Source of the DNA: Acidimicrobiia bacterium
Lineage (GTDB): Bacteria > Actinomycetota > Acidimicrobiia > Acidimicrobiales > Bin134
NCBI GenBank assembly: GCA_009843565.1
Contig: VYDF01000221.1
Span: 1 to 12,538, forward strand
Direction: 5' to 3'
Length of the DNA stretch: 12,538 bases
Shown here: positions 1-11,499 of the stretch, in pieces
How the letters are laid out: the number at the start of each line of letters is the position of its first letter
Numbering within the stretch: the stretch's first letter is position 1
Program-made: the position numbers and the translations under genes
Notes under the pieces: generated by a model
Database searches by the model: none
Told to the model about the DNA's origin: nothing
Seen by the model: the letters and a program-made list of their open reading frames with translations, nothing else

Positions 1-815
1 GACTCGGTCCACTTCACCGGGCGACCCAGCTCCAAGGCGGCCTTGGCCGCCACCAGGTACTCGGGATACAGGCCGGTCTTGGCCCCGAAACCGCCGCCCA
101 CTGCCGGGGCAATGAGCCGCACATTGTCGCCGTCGAGGCCGAACAGGCCGGCGAACCCGTCCTTGAGGCCGATGGGGGCCTGGCTGGGGAAGATCACGGT
201 CATCCCGCCTTCGGGGGTGCCGGGCTCCACCAGAATCCCGTTGGGCTCCATGGGCACTGCGGCCAGCCGCTGGCTCTCCATCTTCACCTCGGCCACATGG
301 GCGGCCTCGGCCAGCCCATCGTCCTCGCCGAGCTCGGTGTGGAAGGCCAGGTTGCCACCCTCGTTCTGGGGCCACAGCACCTCGGCCCCCTCGGCCATGG
401 CCCTCTCAGGGTCGGCGTTGGCCGGCCGGGGGTCGTAGTCCACAAACACCGCCTCGGCGGCGTCCATGCCCAGCTCGCGGGTCTCGGTTACCACGGCGGC
501 GACAATGTCGCCCACGAACAACACCCGGTCGCCGGCGATCTGCGGACGCTCGAACACCGGGAGCATGGGGAATCCGGCAGTGGCCGGCAGCCCGATGTTC
601 TCGCCGGTGTATACCGCCAGCACGCCATCCATGGCCTCGGCCTCGCTGGTGTCCACCGACTCGATGGTGGCGTGGGCCATCGGCGACCGCACGAACGTGA
701 CGTAGGCGGTGCCCTCGGGAGTGAAGTCGTCGTAATAGCGCTCTGCGCCGGTCAACAGCCCGGGATCCTCGACGCGAACGACAGAATTCCCCAAAATCGA
801 ACCAGAACTCGACAC
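1..815 (-). CDS. Molybdenum hydroxylase large subunit (CoxL/XDH-type), 5' part, cut by left window edge
   Basis: This is the molybdopterin-binding large subunit of a xanthine dehydrogenase/aerobic CO dehydrogenase-type enzyme, which hydroxylates a substrate at a Mo-cytosine-dinucleotide centre and passes electrons to FeS and FAD subunits. I translated 271 codons from a GTG at 815. GGGGA at 821-825, five bases upstream, supports that start. Visible family marks are LLTGAERYYDDF near residues 20-31 (usual form LTGxGxYxDD), PMEPNG at 188-193, the glycine-rich VGGGFGAKTG at 239-248 and RPVKWTE at 265-271. The family is usually about 750-800 residues, so roughly two thirds lie outside the window. 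The active-site loop that separates true CO dehydrogenase (AYxCSFR) from other members is not visible, so the substrate is open. A [2Fe-2S] partner lies far away at 10168-10680. It is transcribed away from the hydrolase at 867. Confidence 0.9.
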   Translation of the reverse strand, partial: MSSSGSILGNSVVRVEDPGLLTGAERYYDDFTPEGTAYVTFVRSPMAHATIESVDTSEAEAMDGVLAVYTGENIGLPATAGFPMLPVFERPQIAGDRVLFVGDIVAAVVTETRELGMDAAEAVFVDYDPRPANADPERAMAEGAEVLWPQNEGGNLAFHTELGEDDGLAEAAHVAEVKMESQRLAAVPMEPNGILVEPGTPEGGMTVIFPSQAPIGLKDGFAGLFGLDGDNVRLIAPAVGGGFGAKTGLYPEYLVAAKAALELGRPVKWTE

Positions 816-866
816 GGTTTTCCCCTTTTTTGTTATCGGGAGTCGGGAGGATGTTAGAACCACCTT
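816..866. promoter_or_regulatory. Short divergent intergenic region between Mo hydroxylase and hydrolase genes
   Basis: These 51 bases separate two divergent starts, so both promoters must lie here or reach into the coding ends. It is the most AT-rich spot nearby: on the minus strand an A-run precedes the GGGGA ribosome site of the large-subunit gene. On the plus strand GGAGG at 846-850 is about 16 bases from the ATG at 867, too far for a normal ribosome site, so the hydrolase may be weakly led or leaderless. I see no convincing -35/-10 pair; the assignment rests on gene orientation. Confidence 0.35.
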
Positions 867-1814
867 ATGGATCTGAGCCAGCTTTACGACCCGACGCTCG
901 ACGAATTCGTGCCGGAAGCGTTGGATATCTTGTCGAAGTTCTCGTTTGAATCGGAGGGCAACGACCTCTCCACGCCTGAGGGACTGTCCAAAGCCCGTGA
1001 CCTCGAATCGCTGGGGGGCGGCATCCTCGCCGCCAACTTCCTTGACGACGTGGACATTCGCACCTACGCCGGCGCGGCGGGCAACGAGTTGGATCTGCGG
1101 GTATTCGCCCCCGACGGGCCGGCCCGGGCGGTGTACCTCGACATCCACGGTGGCGGGTTCTTCATGGGCCATCCCAAGATGGGCGATCGTGGCAACCAGG
1201 CCATGGCCGACACCCACCAGATCGCGGTGGTCAGCGCCCAATATCGGCTGGCCCCCGAACACCCTTGGCCCGCTGGCCCCGACGACTGCGAGGCCGCCGC
1301 ACTCTGGGTGCTGGGGCCGGGCCGCGACGAGTTCGGATCGTTGCCGCTGCTGATCGGCGGGGGCTCGGCCGGGGCCAACCTGGCTGCCACCACCCTGGTG
1401 CGGATGCGCGACCGCCATGACGCCGCCGCGGAGTTCATCGGGGCCAACCTGGTATTCGGCGTGTTCGACTTGAGTGGTACGCCGTCGCAGGTCGTTCTGG
1501 GCAACGTCGAATTCCGGGAAATGTACGTGGGCGACCACGACACCAAGGGGCGCAAGCACCCCGACATCTCCCCGCTTTATGCCGACCTCAACCACCTATG
1601 CCCGGCACTGTTCACCGTGGGCACCCTCGACTACCTCTACGACGACTCCTTGTTCATGGCCGCCCGGTGGCGAGCCGCCGGCAATCCCACCGAGTTGGCC
1701 ATCTATCCGGCCTCCCCTCACGGGTTCACCGCGTTGCCCACCAAGATGACCCGGGCCGCCAACGACCGCACCGACGCCTGGCTGGCCGAAATCTTGGAAG
1801 GCGTCGACAGCTAG
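867..1814 (+). CDS. Alpha/beta hydrolase, HSL-type (family IV) esterase
   Basis: This is a probable cytoplasmic carboxylesterase of 315 residues in the hormone-sensitive-lipase group (Abhydrolase_3). The oxyanion-hole motif HGGGF starts at His94. The YRLAPEHPWPAG stretch at 126-137 is typical of the family. The nucleophile elbow is GGSAG with Ser167, Asp255 in GTLDYLYDD is the likely acid, and His285 in SPHGF the likely base. The usual family elbow is GDSAG; here Asp is replaced by Gly, which is uncommon but leaves the Ser in place. There is no signal peptide. An in-frame stop at 855-857 makes the ATG at 867 the earliest ATG start. The cupin gene begins 9 bases after the stop, so the two are probably co-transcribed. 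The substrate is unknown; short-chain or aryl esters are the family norm. Confidence 0.9.
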   Translation: MDLSQLYDPTLDEFVPEALDILSKFSFESEGNDLSTPEGLSKARDLESLGGGILAANFLDDVDIRTYAGAAGNELDLRVFAPDGPARAVYLDIHGGGFFMGHPKMGDRGNQAMADTHQIAVVSAQYRLAPEHPWPAGPDDCEAAALWVLGPGRDEFGSLPLLIGGGSAGANLAATTLVRMRDRHDAAAEFIGANLVFGVFDLSGTPSQVVLGNVEFREMYVGDHDTKGRKHPDISPLYADLNHLCPALFTVGTLDYLYDDSLFMAARWRAAGNPTELAIYPASPHGFTALPTKMTRAANDRTDAWLAEILEGVDS

Positions 1815-1823
1815 CCTCTGGCC

Positions 1824-2297
1824 ATGAGCCCTCTAGACCAAGTGGTGCCGTCGGCCCGCCATGTGGGGATCGACGACGTGCCGTTCGTGGAGAACACCGC
1901 GCTGGGAGCGCGGATGCGACTGCTCCAGGTCAACGCCGACGACGGCCTCTACGTACTGCACGGCTTCATGCCCGCGGGCATGACGGTGCAAACCCACCAC
2001 CATCAAGGGCCGGTACTGGCCTTCACTTTGAGCGGCGCGTGGGGCTACCGGGAGAACGACTTCATGAACCGGGGTCGCAGCTACCTCTACGAGCCGCCGG
2101 GCTCTGTCCACACCCTGTTCGTGCCCGAGGACAACACCGAGCCCACCGAATTGGTGTCAGCCATATACGGCGACGTGGAGTACCTCGATCCTGAAGGCAA
2201 CGTGGAGTACATCTCCAACGCCCAGTCCAATCTCAAGATGTACTACCGCTATTGCGAAGAGCAGGGCATCCCCCGCCCCAACGGCATCCTCCAGTAG
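1824..2297 (+). CDS. Cupin protein, 2,4'-dihydroxyacetophenone dioxygenase-like
   Basis: This is a 157-residue single-domain cupin. THHHQG contributes His58 and His60, and SVHTLFVPED contributes His96, giving the two-part His metal site of the fold. The YLYEPPGSVHTL stretch (87-98) and overall length resemble the ChrR-like cupin subgroup that contains 2,4'-dihydroxyacetophenone dioxygenase. That non-haem iron enzyme cleaves the bond between the side-chain carbons to give 4-hydroxybenzoate and formate. The homology is recognised by eye, so the exact substrate is not established; related proteins are often only called cupins. There is no evident ribosome site before the ATG, and the 9-base spacing from the upstream hydrolase suggests translational coupling in a two-gene operon. 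A neighbouring esterase would fit hydrolysis of an ester before or after C-C cleavage, which is inference. Confidence 0.8.
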   Translation: MSPLDQVVPSARHVGIDDVPFVENTALGARMRLLQVNADDGLYVLHGFMPAGMTVQTHHHQGPVLAFTLSGAWGYRENDFMNRGRSYLYEPPGSVHTLFVPEDNTEPTELVSAIYGDVEYLDPEGNVEYISNAQSNLKMYYRYCEEQGIPRPNGILQ

Positions 2298-2321
2298 CCC
2301 AAGTCGGAGCCGACGGCGGGC

Positions 2322-3560
2322 TCAGCCGGCGGTGTCCAGGTGGCGGAGGCGGCCACGGGCGAGCTGGCCGGCCAGGTAGGCAGCCACCGCGATGGCGGTG
2401 ATGACCAGCACCCAGCGGATGCCGATGACGCTGGCTATCCCTCCTTGCACCAGGATGCTCGCCGGCGCAGCCAGGCCGAACAGCATCATCCACAGGCTCA
2501 TCACCCGGCCCCGATAGGCGTCGTCGCAATGGCTCTGCAGCGCACTGGTCAGAGTGGGCATGGTCACCATGAAAGCCAGGCCCACGCCGCCCATGGCCAC
2601 CACCCCCAGGGCAAAGGTCGGCACCACCGCCAACACCATGGTGAACAGCGCCACTGCGGCCATCCCGATGGCCACCAGGCGGCTGTACGAGATATTCGGG
2701 TCGAATTGAAGCAGCAGCACCGCACCGACCAGCGATCCGACCCCAAAGGCACCCAGCAGCACGCCGAACCCGGCGGCATCCACGCCGAAGGCGTCGTCGG
2801 CGATCACCGGTGCCAGCCACTGGGTGGGGGAGATGGCCGCGGCAAGCATGAAGCTGGCCAGCATCACTACCCGGATGCCCTCGATGCTGCTGGCATAGCG
2901 AAACCCCGACATGAAGTCGGCCAGAAAGCCCTGGCTCGACGATGCCCCTGGCGGGGGCCGGGGCGGCAAGAAGCTCAGGCCGATGACCAGCACGGTGAAA
3001 CTCGCCGCGTTGAACCAGAATGCCGAGGCCGCCCCAAAGTACTGGATGAGCCAGCCGCCCAGCATCGGACCCACCGCCCGGGAGATGTTCCACTGGGTGG
3101 AGTTCAAGAAAACGGCGTTGCGCATGACCCCGCCGGGCACGAGCTCCACCACGATGGCCTGCTGCACCGGTGCTCCCACCGACGCGGTGGCACCCCCGCC
3201 GAACGAGAAGGCCACCAGCACCCAGAACGTCTCGGCGTCGATCTGGACCACCCAGGCCAGGGCCACTGCCACCACCATCTGACCGACCACCGTGGCCAAA
3301 AACAGGCGGGTGCGGCTGTAGCGGTCGGCCAGCGATCCCCCGAACGGGCTCATCAACAGCAAGGGCACCAGCCCGACAGTGGCCGCCACCGTCACCTTCC
3401 AGGGGTCGTCGGTGATGTCTTCCACCAGCCAGCCGATGGCAGCCAGGTACATCATCGACCCGATGTTGGACACCACGCTGGTGGTCCAGTACAGGCGGTA
3501 ATCCCGATACCCCAGCGCCTGCACTGAGCGCGGCGCCCGCCGATCAGGACCTTCTATCAC
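2322..3560 (-). CDS. MFS transporter, MFS_3 (EntS-like exporter) type
   Basis: This is a major facilitator transporter of 412 residues, the normal length for 12 membrane helices, in the inner membrane. The N-terminal YRDYRLYWTTSVVSNIG (18-34) and the NSTQWNISRAVGPMLGG stretch (153-169) are characteristic of the MFS_3 subgroup, which includes the enterobactin exporter EntS and many uncharacterised drug or metabolite exporters. MFS motif A is present at about 74-85 (GGSLADRYSRTR). Translation starts at GTG (3558-3560), preceded by a weak purine-rich GAAAGAG. The amidohydrolase gene ends 51 bases upstream on the same strand, so the two probably form one unit, and the cargo could be an amidohydrolase substrate or product. 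Direction and cargo cannot be read from the sequence. It converges on the cupin gene with a 24-base gap. Confidence 0.88.
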   Translation of the reverse strand: MIEGPDRRAPRSVQALGYRDYRLYWTTSVVSNIGSMMYLAAIGWLVEDITDDPWKVTVAATVGLVPLLLMSPFGGSLADRYSRTRLFLATVVGQMVVAVALAWVVQIDAETFWVLVAFSFGGGATASVGAPVQQAIVVELVPGGVMRNAVFLNSTQWNISRAVGPMLGGWLIQYFGAASAFWFNAASFTVLVIGLSFLPPRPPPGASSSQGFLADFMSGFRYASSIEGIRVVMLASFMLAAAISPTQWLAPVIADDAFGVDAAGFGVLLGAFGVGSLVGAVLLLQFDPNISYSRLVAIGMAAVALFTMVLAVVPTFALGVVAMGGVGLAFMVTMPTLTSALQSHCDDAYRGRVMSLWMMLFGLAAPASILVQGGIASVIGIRWVLVITAIAVAAYLAGQLARGRLRHLDTAG

Positions 3561-3611
3561 CCGCTCTTTCTAGTGGTCCCTCTGTGAATCGGGCGAAGCA
3601 GTTTGAGGGGA

Positions 3612-5336
3612 TCAGGGACCGGCGGCGGTCACGGTGTCGGTGTCGCGGCCCGAGCGGATCACGGTGCCGGGGCGGGCTTCGGTGAGGACTCCGGCCCGCT
3701 GGGTCTCCACGCCGTTGACCAAGACGTGCTCAATGCCCTCGGCGCCGCCGGTCAGCCGCCACCCTCCGCCGGGCATATCCCAGGCGGTGGTCACCGGGGC
3801 CTTGGTCAGGCGGGCGGGGTCGAACACCACGATGTCGGCGTACCAGCCCTCGGCCAGCCGTCCTCGGCCCCGCAGGCCGTAGTGGCGGGCGGGGCGGTCG
3901 GTCACCAGATTCACCGCCTGCTCCAGGCTGAGCAGGCCTCGATCGCGCACCGTGTCGCCCACCAGCGCCGAAGTGCAGCCCCAGGTCATCATCATGTCCA
4001 GATGGGCGCCAGCATCGGAACCGCCGGCCAGCACCCGGGGGTCGCCCAGCATCTCGGCCCGCTTCTTCCACGACTCGTCGTCATCGCCCACCACCGGAGG
4101 CCCAAACCCGGTCATCAGGTCGTCTTCCAGAGCGATGTCGCACATCACGTCGAAGGGATGCTGGCCCCGCTCGGCGGCCAGTTCGCCCACGTTGCGACCC
4201 ACCAGCGCCTGCAAGTGAGGAGACGGCGATGACACGTCCACAACGGTGGTCTCGGCCCACCGCACCCAAGTGCGATGGGAAGCCTGGGCCGCACCGTCGA
4301 GCAACCGCTGGCGCACCTCGGGGCGGGCCAGCGCCTCAGCTTTGGCCGCCGGATCCAGATGCATGATCTCGGCCCAATCGGGCAGAGTGTCGAACAGCAC
4401 CCCGGTGGCGAAGTTCAACCGCATCTGCATCACATCGGGCAGCATCAGGCCAACCACGGCGGCGCCCCGCTCTCGGGCGTGGTCGGCGGAGCCCAGGCGG
4501 TTCTCCAGGTAGGCGTCCTCGCCGGGCCGCACGTTGAACAGGTTCCAGTTCAGGGGCCGGTCGGCGGCCAGCACCATGGCCGTCATCAGCTCGTAGACCT
4601 CCGGCGCCCACATGGGGTCGATGCTGGGGATCAGCTCCAGGGTGGTGCCGGGGTGATCCCGGCACACGCCGGCCAACGCCACCATCTCGGCGTCGGAGGC
4701 CGCCCGCGACGGCACCGGATCGCCGTGATGGTCGTTGTGGGCCGCCGCTTTGGTGGAGGAGAACCCGAGTCCGCCCTCGGCCAGGCTCTGGCCCAGCAGG
4801 GCCTTCATGGCCTCGATCTGCTCGTCGGTGGCGGCCTCGCCCACCGATGCCGATCCCATGACCAGGCGTCGCACCGTGCTGTGGCCCACCAGGAACCCGG
4901 CGTTGACCCCCAGCCCGCTACCTTCCAGCCGATCCAGCCACGAGCCGAACGACGACCAACCGAAGTCCAAACCTGCCTCCAGCGACTCGGTGGGCATGCC
5001 CTCCACCCGGGCCAGCATCCGCATCACGTAGTCGGCCTCGCCGGCGACCATCGGCGCGATGGTGAATCCGCAGTTCCCGCCGATGGCCGTAGTAATCCCG
5101 TGCAAGGACGACGGGGTGAGGTGGGGATCCCACAGCACTTGGGCGTCGTAGTGGGTGTGGACGTCGATGAACCCCGGAGCCACCGCCAAACCGTCGGCAT
5201 CGATCACCTGGCGGGCGGCCTCATCCGACCGTCCAATCGACACAATGCGCCCGTCTCGCACACCAACGTCGGCCACTCGACCCGGCGCTCCTGTGCCATC
5301 GACCACCATCCCACCCCGAATCACACAATCCAACAT
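3612..5336 (-). CDS. Amidohydrolase, N-acyl-D-amino-acid deacylase (D-aminoacylase) type
   Basis: This is a cytoplasmic metal-dependent amidohydrolase of 574 residues. The N-terminal beta-sandwich and barrel entry read GGMVVDGTGAPG (8-19), then GFIDVHTHYD with metal ligands His60 and His62. GGNCG with Cys89 matches the bridging cysteine of D-aminoacylases. GHSTVR (151-156) is the counterpart of the family GHGTLR. GGSDAGAH (438-445) carries the probable catalytic Asp441, and the C-terminal ADIVVFD (500-506) rebuilds the sandwich. Known relatives hydrolyse N-acyl-D-amino acids, and this long actinobacterial branch is mostly uncharacterised, so other amides or cyclic amides are possible. The ATG at 5336 has AGGGG (5343-5347) six bases upstream. 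The MFS exporter gene follows on the same strand. The start diverges from the UDP-galactopyranose mutase-like gene. Confidence 0.88.
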   Translation of the reverse strand: MLDCVIRGGMVVDGTGAPGRVADVGVRDGRIVSIGRSDEAARQVIDADGLAVAPGFIDVHTHYDAQVLWDPHLTPSSLHGITTAIGGNCGFTIAPMVAGEADYVMRMLARVEGMPTESLEAGLDFGWSSFGSWLDRLEGSGLGVNAGFLVGHSTVRRLVMGSASVGEAATDEQIEAMKALLGQSLAEGGLGFSSTKAAAHNDHHGDPVPSRAASDAEMVALAGVCRDHPGTTLELIPSIDPMWAPEVYELMTAMVLAADRPLNWNLFNVRPGEDAYLENRLGSADHARERGAAVVGLMLPDVMQMRLNFATGVLFDTLPDWAEIMHLDPAAKAEALARPEVRQRLLDGAAQASHRTWVRWAETTVVDVSSPSPHLQALVGRNVGELAAERGQHPFDVMCDIALEDDLMTGFGPPVVGDDDESWKKRAEMLGDPRVLAGGSDAGAHLDMMMTWGCTSALVGDTVRDRGLLSLEQAVNLVTDRPARHYGLRGRGRLAEGWYADIVVFDPARLTKAPVTTAWDMPGGGWRLTGGAEGIEHVLVNGVETQRAGVLTEARPGTVIRSGRDTDTVTAAGP

Positions 5337-5440
5337 GGCTTACCCCTGCGCTATCGTCGTTTTCCGGCCCAATGGGCTCAACCCCCCTACCGTATCCGAG
5401 ACGCTCGACTGGAGTTCCTGATGTCTGCGAGGCCTACCTC
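5337..5440. promoter_or_regulatory. Divergent intergenic region, amidohydrolase / mutase-like gene
   Basis: This is the longest gene-free stretch in the window, about 104 bases, lying between two outward-facing units (amidohydrolase-MFS and mutase-oxoprolinase). It should hold promoters for both. On the minus side AGGGG at 5343-5347 serves the amidohydrolase. On the plus side TACCGT at 5388-5393 fits the loose actinobacterial -10 form TANNNT, but no -35 is clear. I see no operator-like palindrome and no local regulator gene. The call rests on orientation. Confidence 0.35.
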
Positions 5441-6577
5441 TTGAGGCGCAGCATCGCCGTCGTTGGAGCGGGCTGGACGGGCGCGGTGGCTGGACGCCTG
5501 CTCACCGACGCCGGATTCGCGGTGGAGGTGATGGAGAAGACCGGCGTGGTCGGCGGACACTCTCGGGCCGAGACCATGAACGGAGTGGTGTACGAGCCCA
5601 ACGGCGCCCACATCTTCCACACTTCCAACGCGGCGGTAAATGAGTTTGTGAACGCCCACGGCCTCACCCGGCCCTACGACCACAAGGTGCTCACCGAGGT
5701 GTACCTGTCGCCCGACGACGAAGACAACGAAGGCCGCCTGCTGTCGTGGCCCCCACAGGTCTCAGAGCTGGGGGAATTGCCGAACTGGCCGACGATTGAG
5801 CGGGAGCTGGCCTCCCTCCCTTCTCAGCCCGCCGGCGACAACTTCGAGGACTACGTGGTTTCGATGATGGGCCGCACCCTCTACGACCTCTTCATCAGGG
5901 ACTACACCACCAAGCAGTGGGGGCGCCCGGCCACCGAGCTGTCGGCCCGCTTTGCCCCCAAGCGGGTGGAGTTGCGCAAAGACGGCCACCAGGGACTGTT
6001 CCGAGACCGCTGGCAGTACTTCCCCCCCAATGGCATCAACGAGGTGATCGAATCGGTGCTGTCCCCCGTGGCGGTCACGCTGAATGCCGAGATCACCACC
6101 GACGACGCCGACCGCCTCGGCCAGGACTACGACGCGGTGATCGTCACCGCCGCGCTGGACGACTTCGCCCGCTGCCCCGGCGAGCTGGAGTGGCGGGGCA
6201 TCGAGATGGTGTCCCACTACCACGCCACCGACGAACCCAGCGGGGTGATGTCCCCGGCCTATGTCACCAACCGCCCGTCGATGCGGGTGCCCTACACCCG
6301 CACGGTGGAGACCAAGCACGCCACCGGACAGCAGATCACAGGCACCGTGGTCAGCGAGGAGATGCCCGGTGCCCCTCGGCGCCACTACCCGGTGCTGACC
6401 GCCGACGGAGTCAACGAGCGTCGCAACGCCGAACTGGCCGAGAAGATCGCCGCCTGCTTCGACATCCCGGTGCATTTCGCCGGTCGACTGGCCACCTATC
6501 GCTACATCAACCAAGACGAGGCCATCGCCGACGCCATGGCCGTGGCCGACCGCGTCGCGGCCGGCCTCGCGGAGTAA
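5441..6577 (+). CDS. UDP-galactopyranose mutase (Glf)-like flavoprotein, divergent active site
   Basis: This is a 378-residue flavoprotein if started at TTG 5441, which places the FAD-binding GAGWTG at residues 9-14 and gives a length close to the usual 365-400. An upstream in-frame ATG at 5372 would add 23 residues with no family character. Family marks are HIFHTSN (57-63), YTTKQWG (155-161), PYTR (284-287) and GRLATYRYIN (348-357), all in the order of UDP-galactopyranose mutase. That enzyme interconverts UDP-galactopyranose and UDP-galactofuranose for cell-surface glycans, using reduced FAD. Two usually invariant positions look changed: the Tyr of DRYQG is Trp in DRWQY, and the first Asp of YRYLDMD is Asn in YRYINQD. 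It ends 6 bases before the oxoprolinase start, whose GGAG ribosome site lies at this gene's stop. The family call is firm; true mutase activity is uncertain. Confidence 0.85.
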   Translation: MRRSIAVVGAGWTGAVAGRLLTDAGFAVEVMEKTGVVGGHSRAETMNGVVYEPNGAHIFHTSNAAVNEFVNAHGLTRPYDHKVLTEVYLSPDDEDNEGRLLSWPPQVSELGELPNWPTIERELASLPSQPAGDNFEDYVVSMMGRTLYDLFIRDYTTKQWGRPATELSARFAPKRVELRKDGHQGLFRDRWQYFPPNGINEVIESVLSPVAVTLNAEITTDDADRLGQDYDAVIVTAALDDFARCPGELEWRGIEMVSHYHATDEPSGVMSPAYVTNRPSMRVPYTRTVETKHATGQQITGTVVSEEMPGAPRRHYPVLTADGVNERRNAELAEKIAACFDIPVHFAGRLATYRYINQDEAIADAMAVADRVAAGLAE

Positions 6578-6583
6578 CCGCCA

Positions 6584-10167
<3,584 letters not shown>

Positions 10168-10195
<28 letters not shown>

Positions 10196-10680
10196 GCGGC
10201 CAGGCGGACGCCTTCGACGATGCTGGTGTAGCCGGTACAACGGCACAGCGTCCCAGCCAGGAACTCTCGAATCTCCGATTCAGCGGGCTCGCCAGCTTCG
10301 ACGGGGCGGTCGGCCAACCAAGCCACTGTGGACATAATGATGCCCGGCGTGCAGAAGCCGCATTGAAAGCTCATGGCGTCGGCGAATGCCTGCTGCACCG
10401 GCCCCAACACCAGGTTGCCCGGATCGGATGTGTCCACCAATCCTTCAATGGTGGACACCTCACAGCCGTCAGCCTGCACTGCCAGGATGAGGCACGACCG
10501 CACCGCGGCGCCATCCACCAGAACCGTGCACGTCCCGCACACTCCGTGCTCGCACCCCAGGTGGGTACCGGTCAACCCGCACTGGCGACGCAGGAAGTCG
10601 GCCAAGGTGGTACGGGTCTCGGCCTCAGCGGTGCATTCCAGCCCGTTCGCCCGCAACCGGACGGTGCGAGTCGGACTCAT
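10168..10680 (-). CDS. [2Fe-2S] small subunit of a molybdenum hydroxylase (CoxS/XdhC-domain type)
   Basis: This is the iron-sulfur subunit, 170 residues, that carries electrons from the Mo centre to FAD in CO dehydrogenase/xanthine dehydrogenase-type enzymes. The plant-ferredoxin cluster ligands are Cys43, Cys48, Cys51 (CEHGVCGTC) and Cys63. The second cluster ligands are Cys107, Cys110 (CGFCTPG), Cys146 and Cys148 (CRCTGY). Both sets are complete. ATG at 10680 has GGAAG about five bases upstream, and the gene begins 18 bases after the SDR stop, so the two are probably co-transcribed. Its stop lies 28 bases inside the oxoprolinase 3' end on the opposite strand. No large or FAD subunit gene is adjacent; the nearest large-subunit gene is the partial one at the left edge, on the same strand. 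Whether they form one enzyme cannot be decided here. Confidence 0.93.
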
Positions 10681-10698
10681 CGCGCTTCCGCCATTGGC

Positions 10699-11499
10699 CT
10701 ACCAGGTGATGCTCTGGCCGGCGTTGGCCCGCAGAATCTGGCCGGTTACGTAGCGGGAGGCGTCCGAGGCCAAGAACCAGATCAGGTTGGCCTGGTCGGA
10801 CGCCTCGCACAACTCTCCAAGCGGTGAGCGGTCCCGCATCAGCTTGAGGTAGCTGTCCATCTCAGCGGCGTCGATGCGGCCCTCGGAATCCCGCAGATGG
10901 CCGCCCACGAAGTTGGTGAGGGTGAAGCCGGGGGCGATGGTGTTGACTCGCACGCCACTTGGTCCGGCCTCTACGGCCAGCGATTGGGTGAGCATCGCCA
11001 CCGCCGCCTTGGTGGCCGCGTACACCGACAGGCCCCCTACCGGGGTGTTGATGGCGGTGGCCGACACGTTGATGATCGAACCCGACCCCTGGGGGGCCAT
11101 TACCCGCACGGCAGCCTGGCAGCCGAAGAAGACCCCCTTGAAGTTGATGGCCAGCACCCGGTCGAGTTCGGCCTCGGTCACGTCCACCACTTCGCCGTAG
11201 CTGCCCACCCCGGCCACATTGGCCATCACGTCTAGCCGCCCGAACTCGTCCAATGCCGCAGCCACCAAGTCGCTCACCTGCGCAGCGTGAGTGGTGTCCA
11301 CCGGATGGGCCACCGCCCGGCCACCGGCGTCAACGATGCGGTCCCGGGTTCGGGCTGCTCCCTCGTCGTCGATGTCGCCCAACACCACCGAGGCTCCCGC
11401 CGCGGCCAGCGTCTCCGCGGCGGCTTCCCCTATCCCGCTGGCGGCCCCGGTGATGCACGCCACTCGGCCGCTCAAGTCGAAAACGCCGAGTTTGTCCAC
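10699..11499 (-). CDS. Short-chain dehydrogenase/reductase (SDR), classical type
   Basis: This is a 266-residue classical SDR that oxidises an alcohol or reduces a carbonyl with a nicotinamide cofactor in the cytoplasm. The cofactor motif TGAASGIG is at 17-24, and Asp42 at the end of the second strand (VVLGDID) favours NAD(H) over NADP(H). NVAG (94-97) is the usual NNAG variant. The catalytic set is Asn119 (INF), Ser146 (INVSA), Tyr160 and Lys164 (YAATK). The C-terminus VTGQILRANAGQS (251-263) is typical, with Ala-Asn where most have Val-Asp. Translation starts at GTG 11499 with only a weak GGTAG near it. It is 18 bases ahead of the [2Fe-2S] subunit gene, which suggests its substrate may be a hydroxylated product of that enzyme; this is inference. 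The substrate is unknown. Confidence 0.92.
   Translation of the reverse strand: MDKLGVFDLSGRVACITGAASGIGEAAAETLAAAGASVVLGDIDDEGAARTRDRIVDAGGRAVAHPVDTTHAAQVSDLVAAALDEFGRLDVMANVAGVGSYGEVVDVTEAELDRVLAINFKGVFFGCQAAVRVMAPQGSGSIINVSATAINTPVGGLSVYAATKAAVAMLTQSLAVEAGPSGVRVNTIAPGFTLTNFVGGHLRDSEGRIDAAEMDSYLKLMRDRSPLGELCEASDQANLIWFLASDASRYVTGQILRANAGQSITW

Noticed and set aside
851..853. ATG right after GGAGG at 846-850 as a hydrolase start
   Set aside because: It is in a different frame from the hydrolase, and GGAGG abuts it without the spacing a ribosome site needs.
43..857. Plus-strand open frames at the left end
   Set aside because: The minus strand here encodes a clear molybdenum hydroxylase large subunit that simply has no stop inside the window.
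2307..2323. Possible terminator hairpin (GAGCC ... GGCTC) between the convergent cupin and MFS genes
   Set aside because: The stem has only five pairs, there is no T-run on either side, and it runs into the MFS stop codon.
2340..3527. Open frame of 395 codons on the plus strand opposite the MFS gene
   Set aside because: The product is His/Gly/Gln-rich with no membrane segments or motifs, while the minus strand gives a clear MFS transporter.
5372..5440. ATG at 5372 as the start of the mutase-like gene
   Set aside because: It adds 23 residues before the FAD-binding motif with no family similarity; TTG 5441 with a purine-rich GCGAGG just upstream gives the usual length.
4275..5444. Open frame of 389 codons on the plus strand opposite the amidohydrolase
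   Set aside because: The His/Gly/Gln-rich product lacks family character; the minus-strand frame carries all amidohydrolase metal-site motifs.
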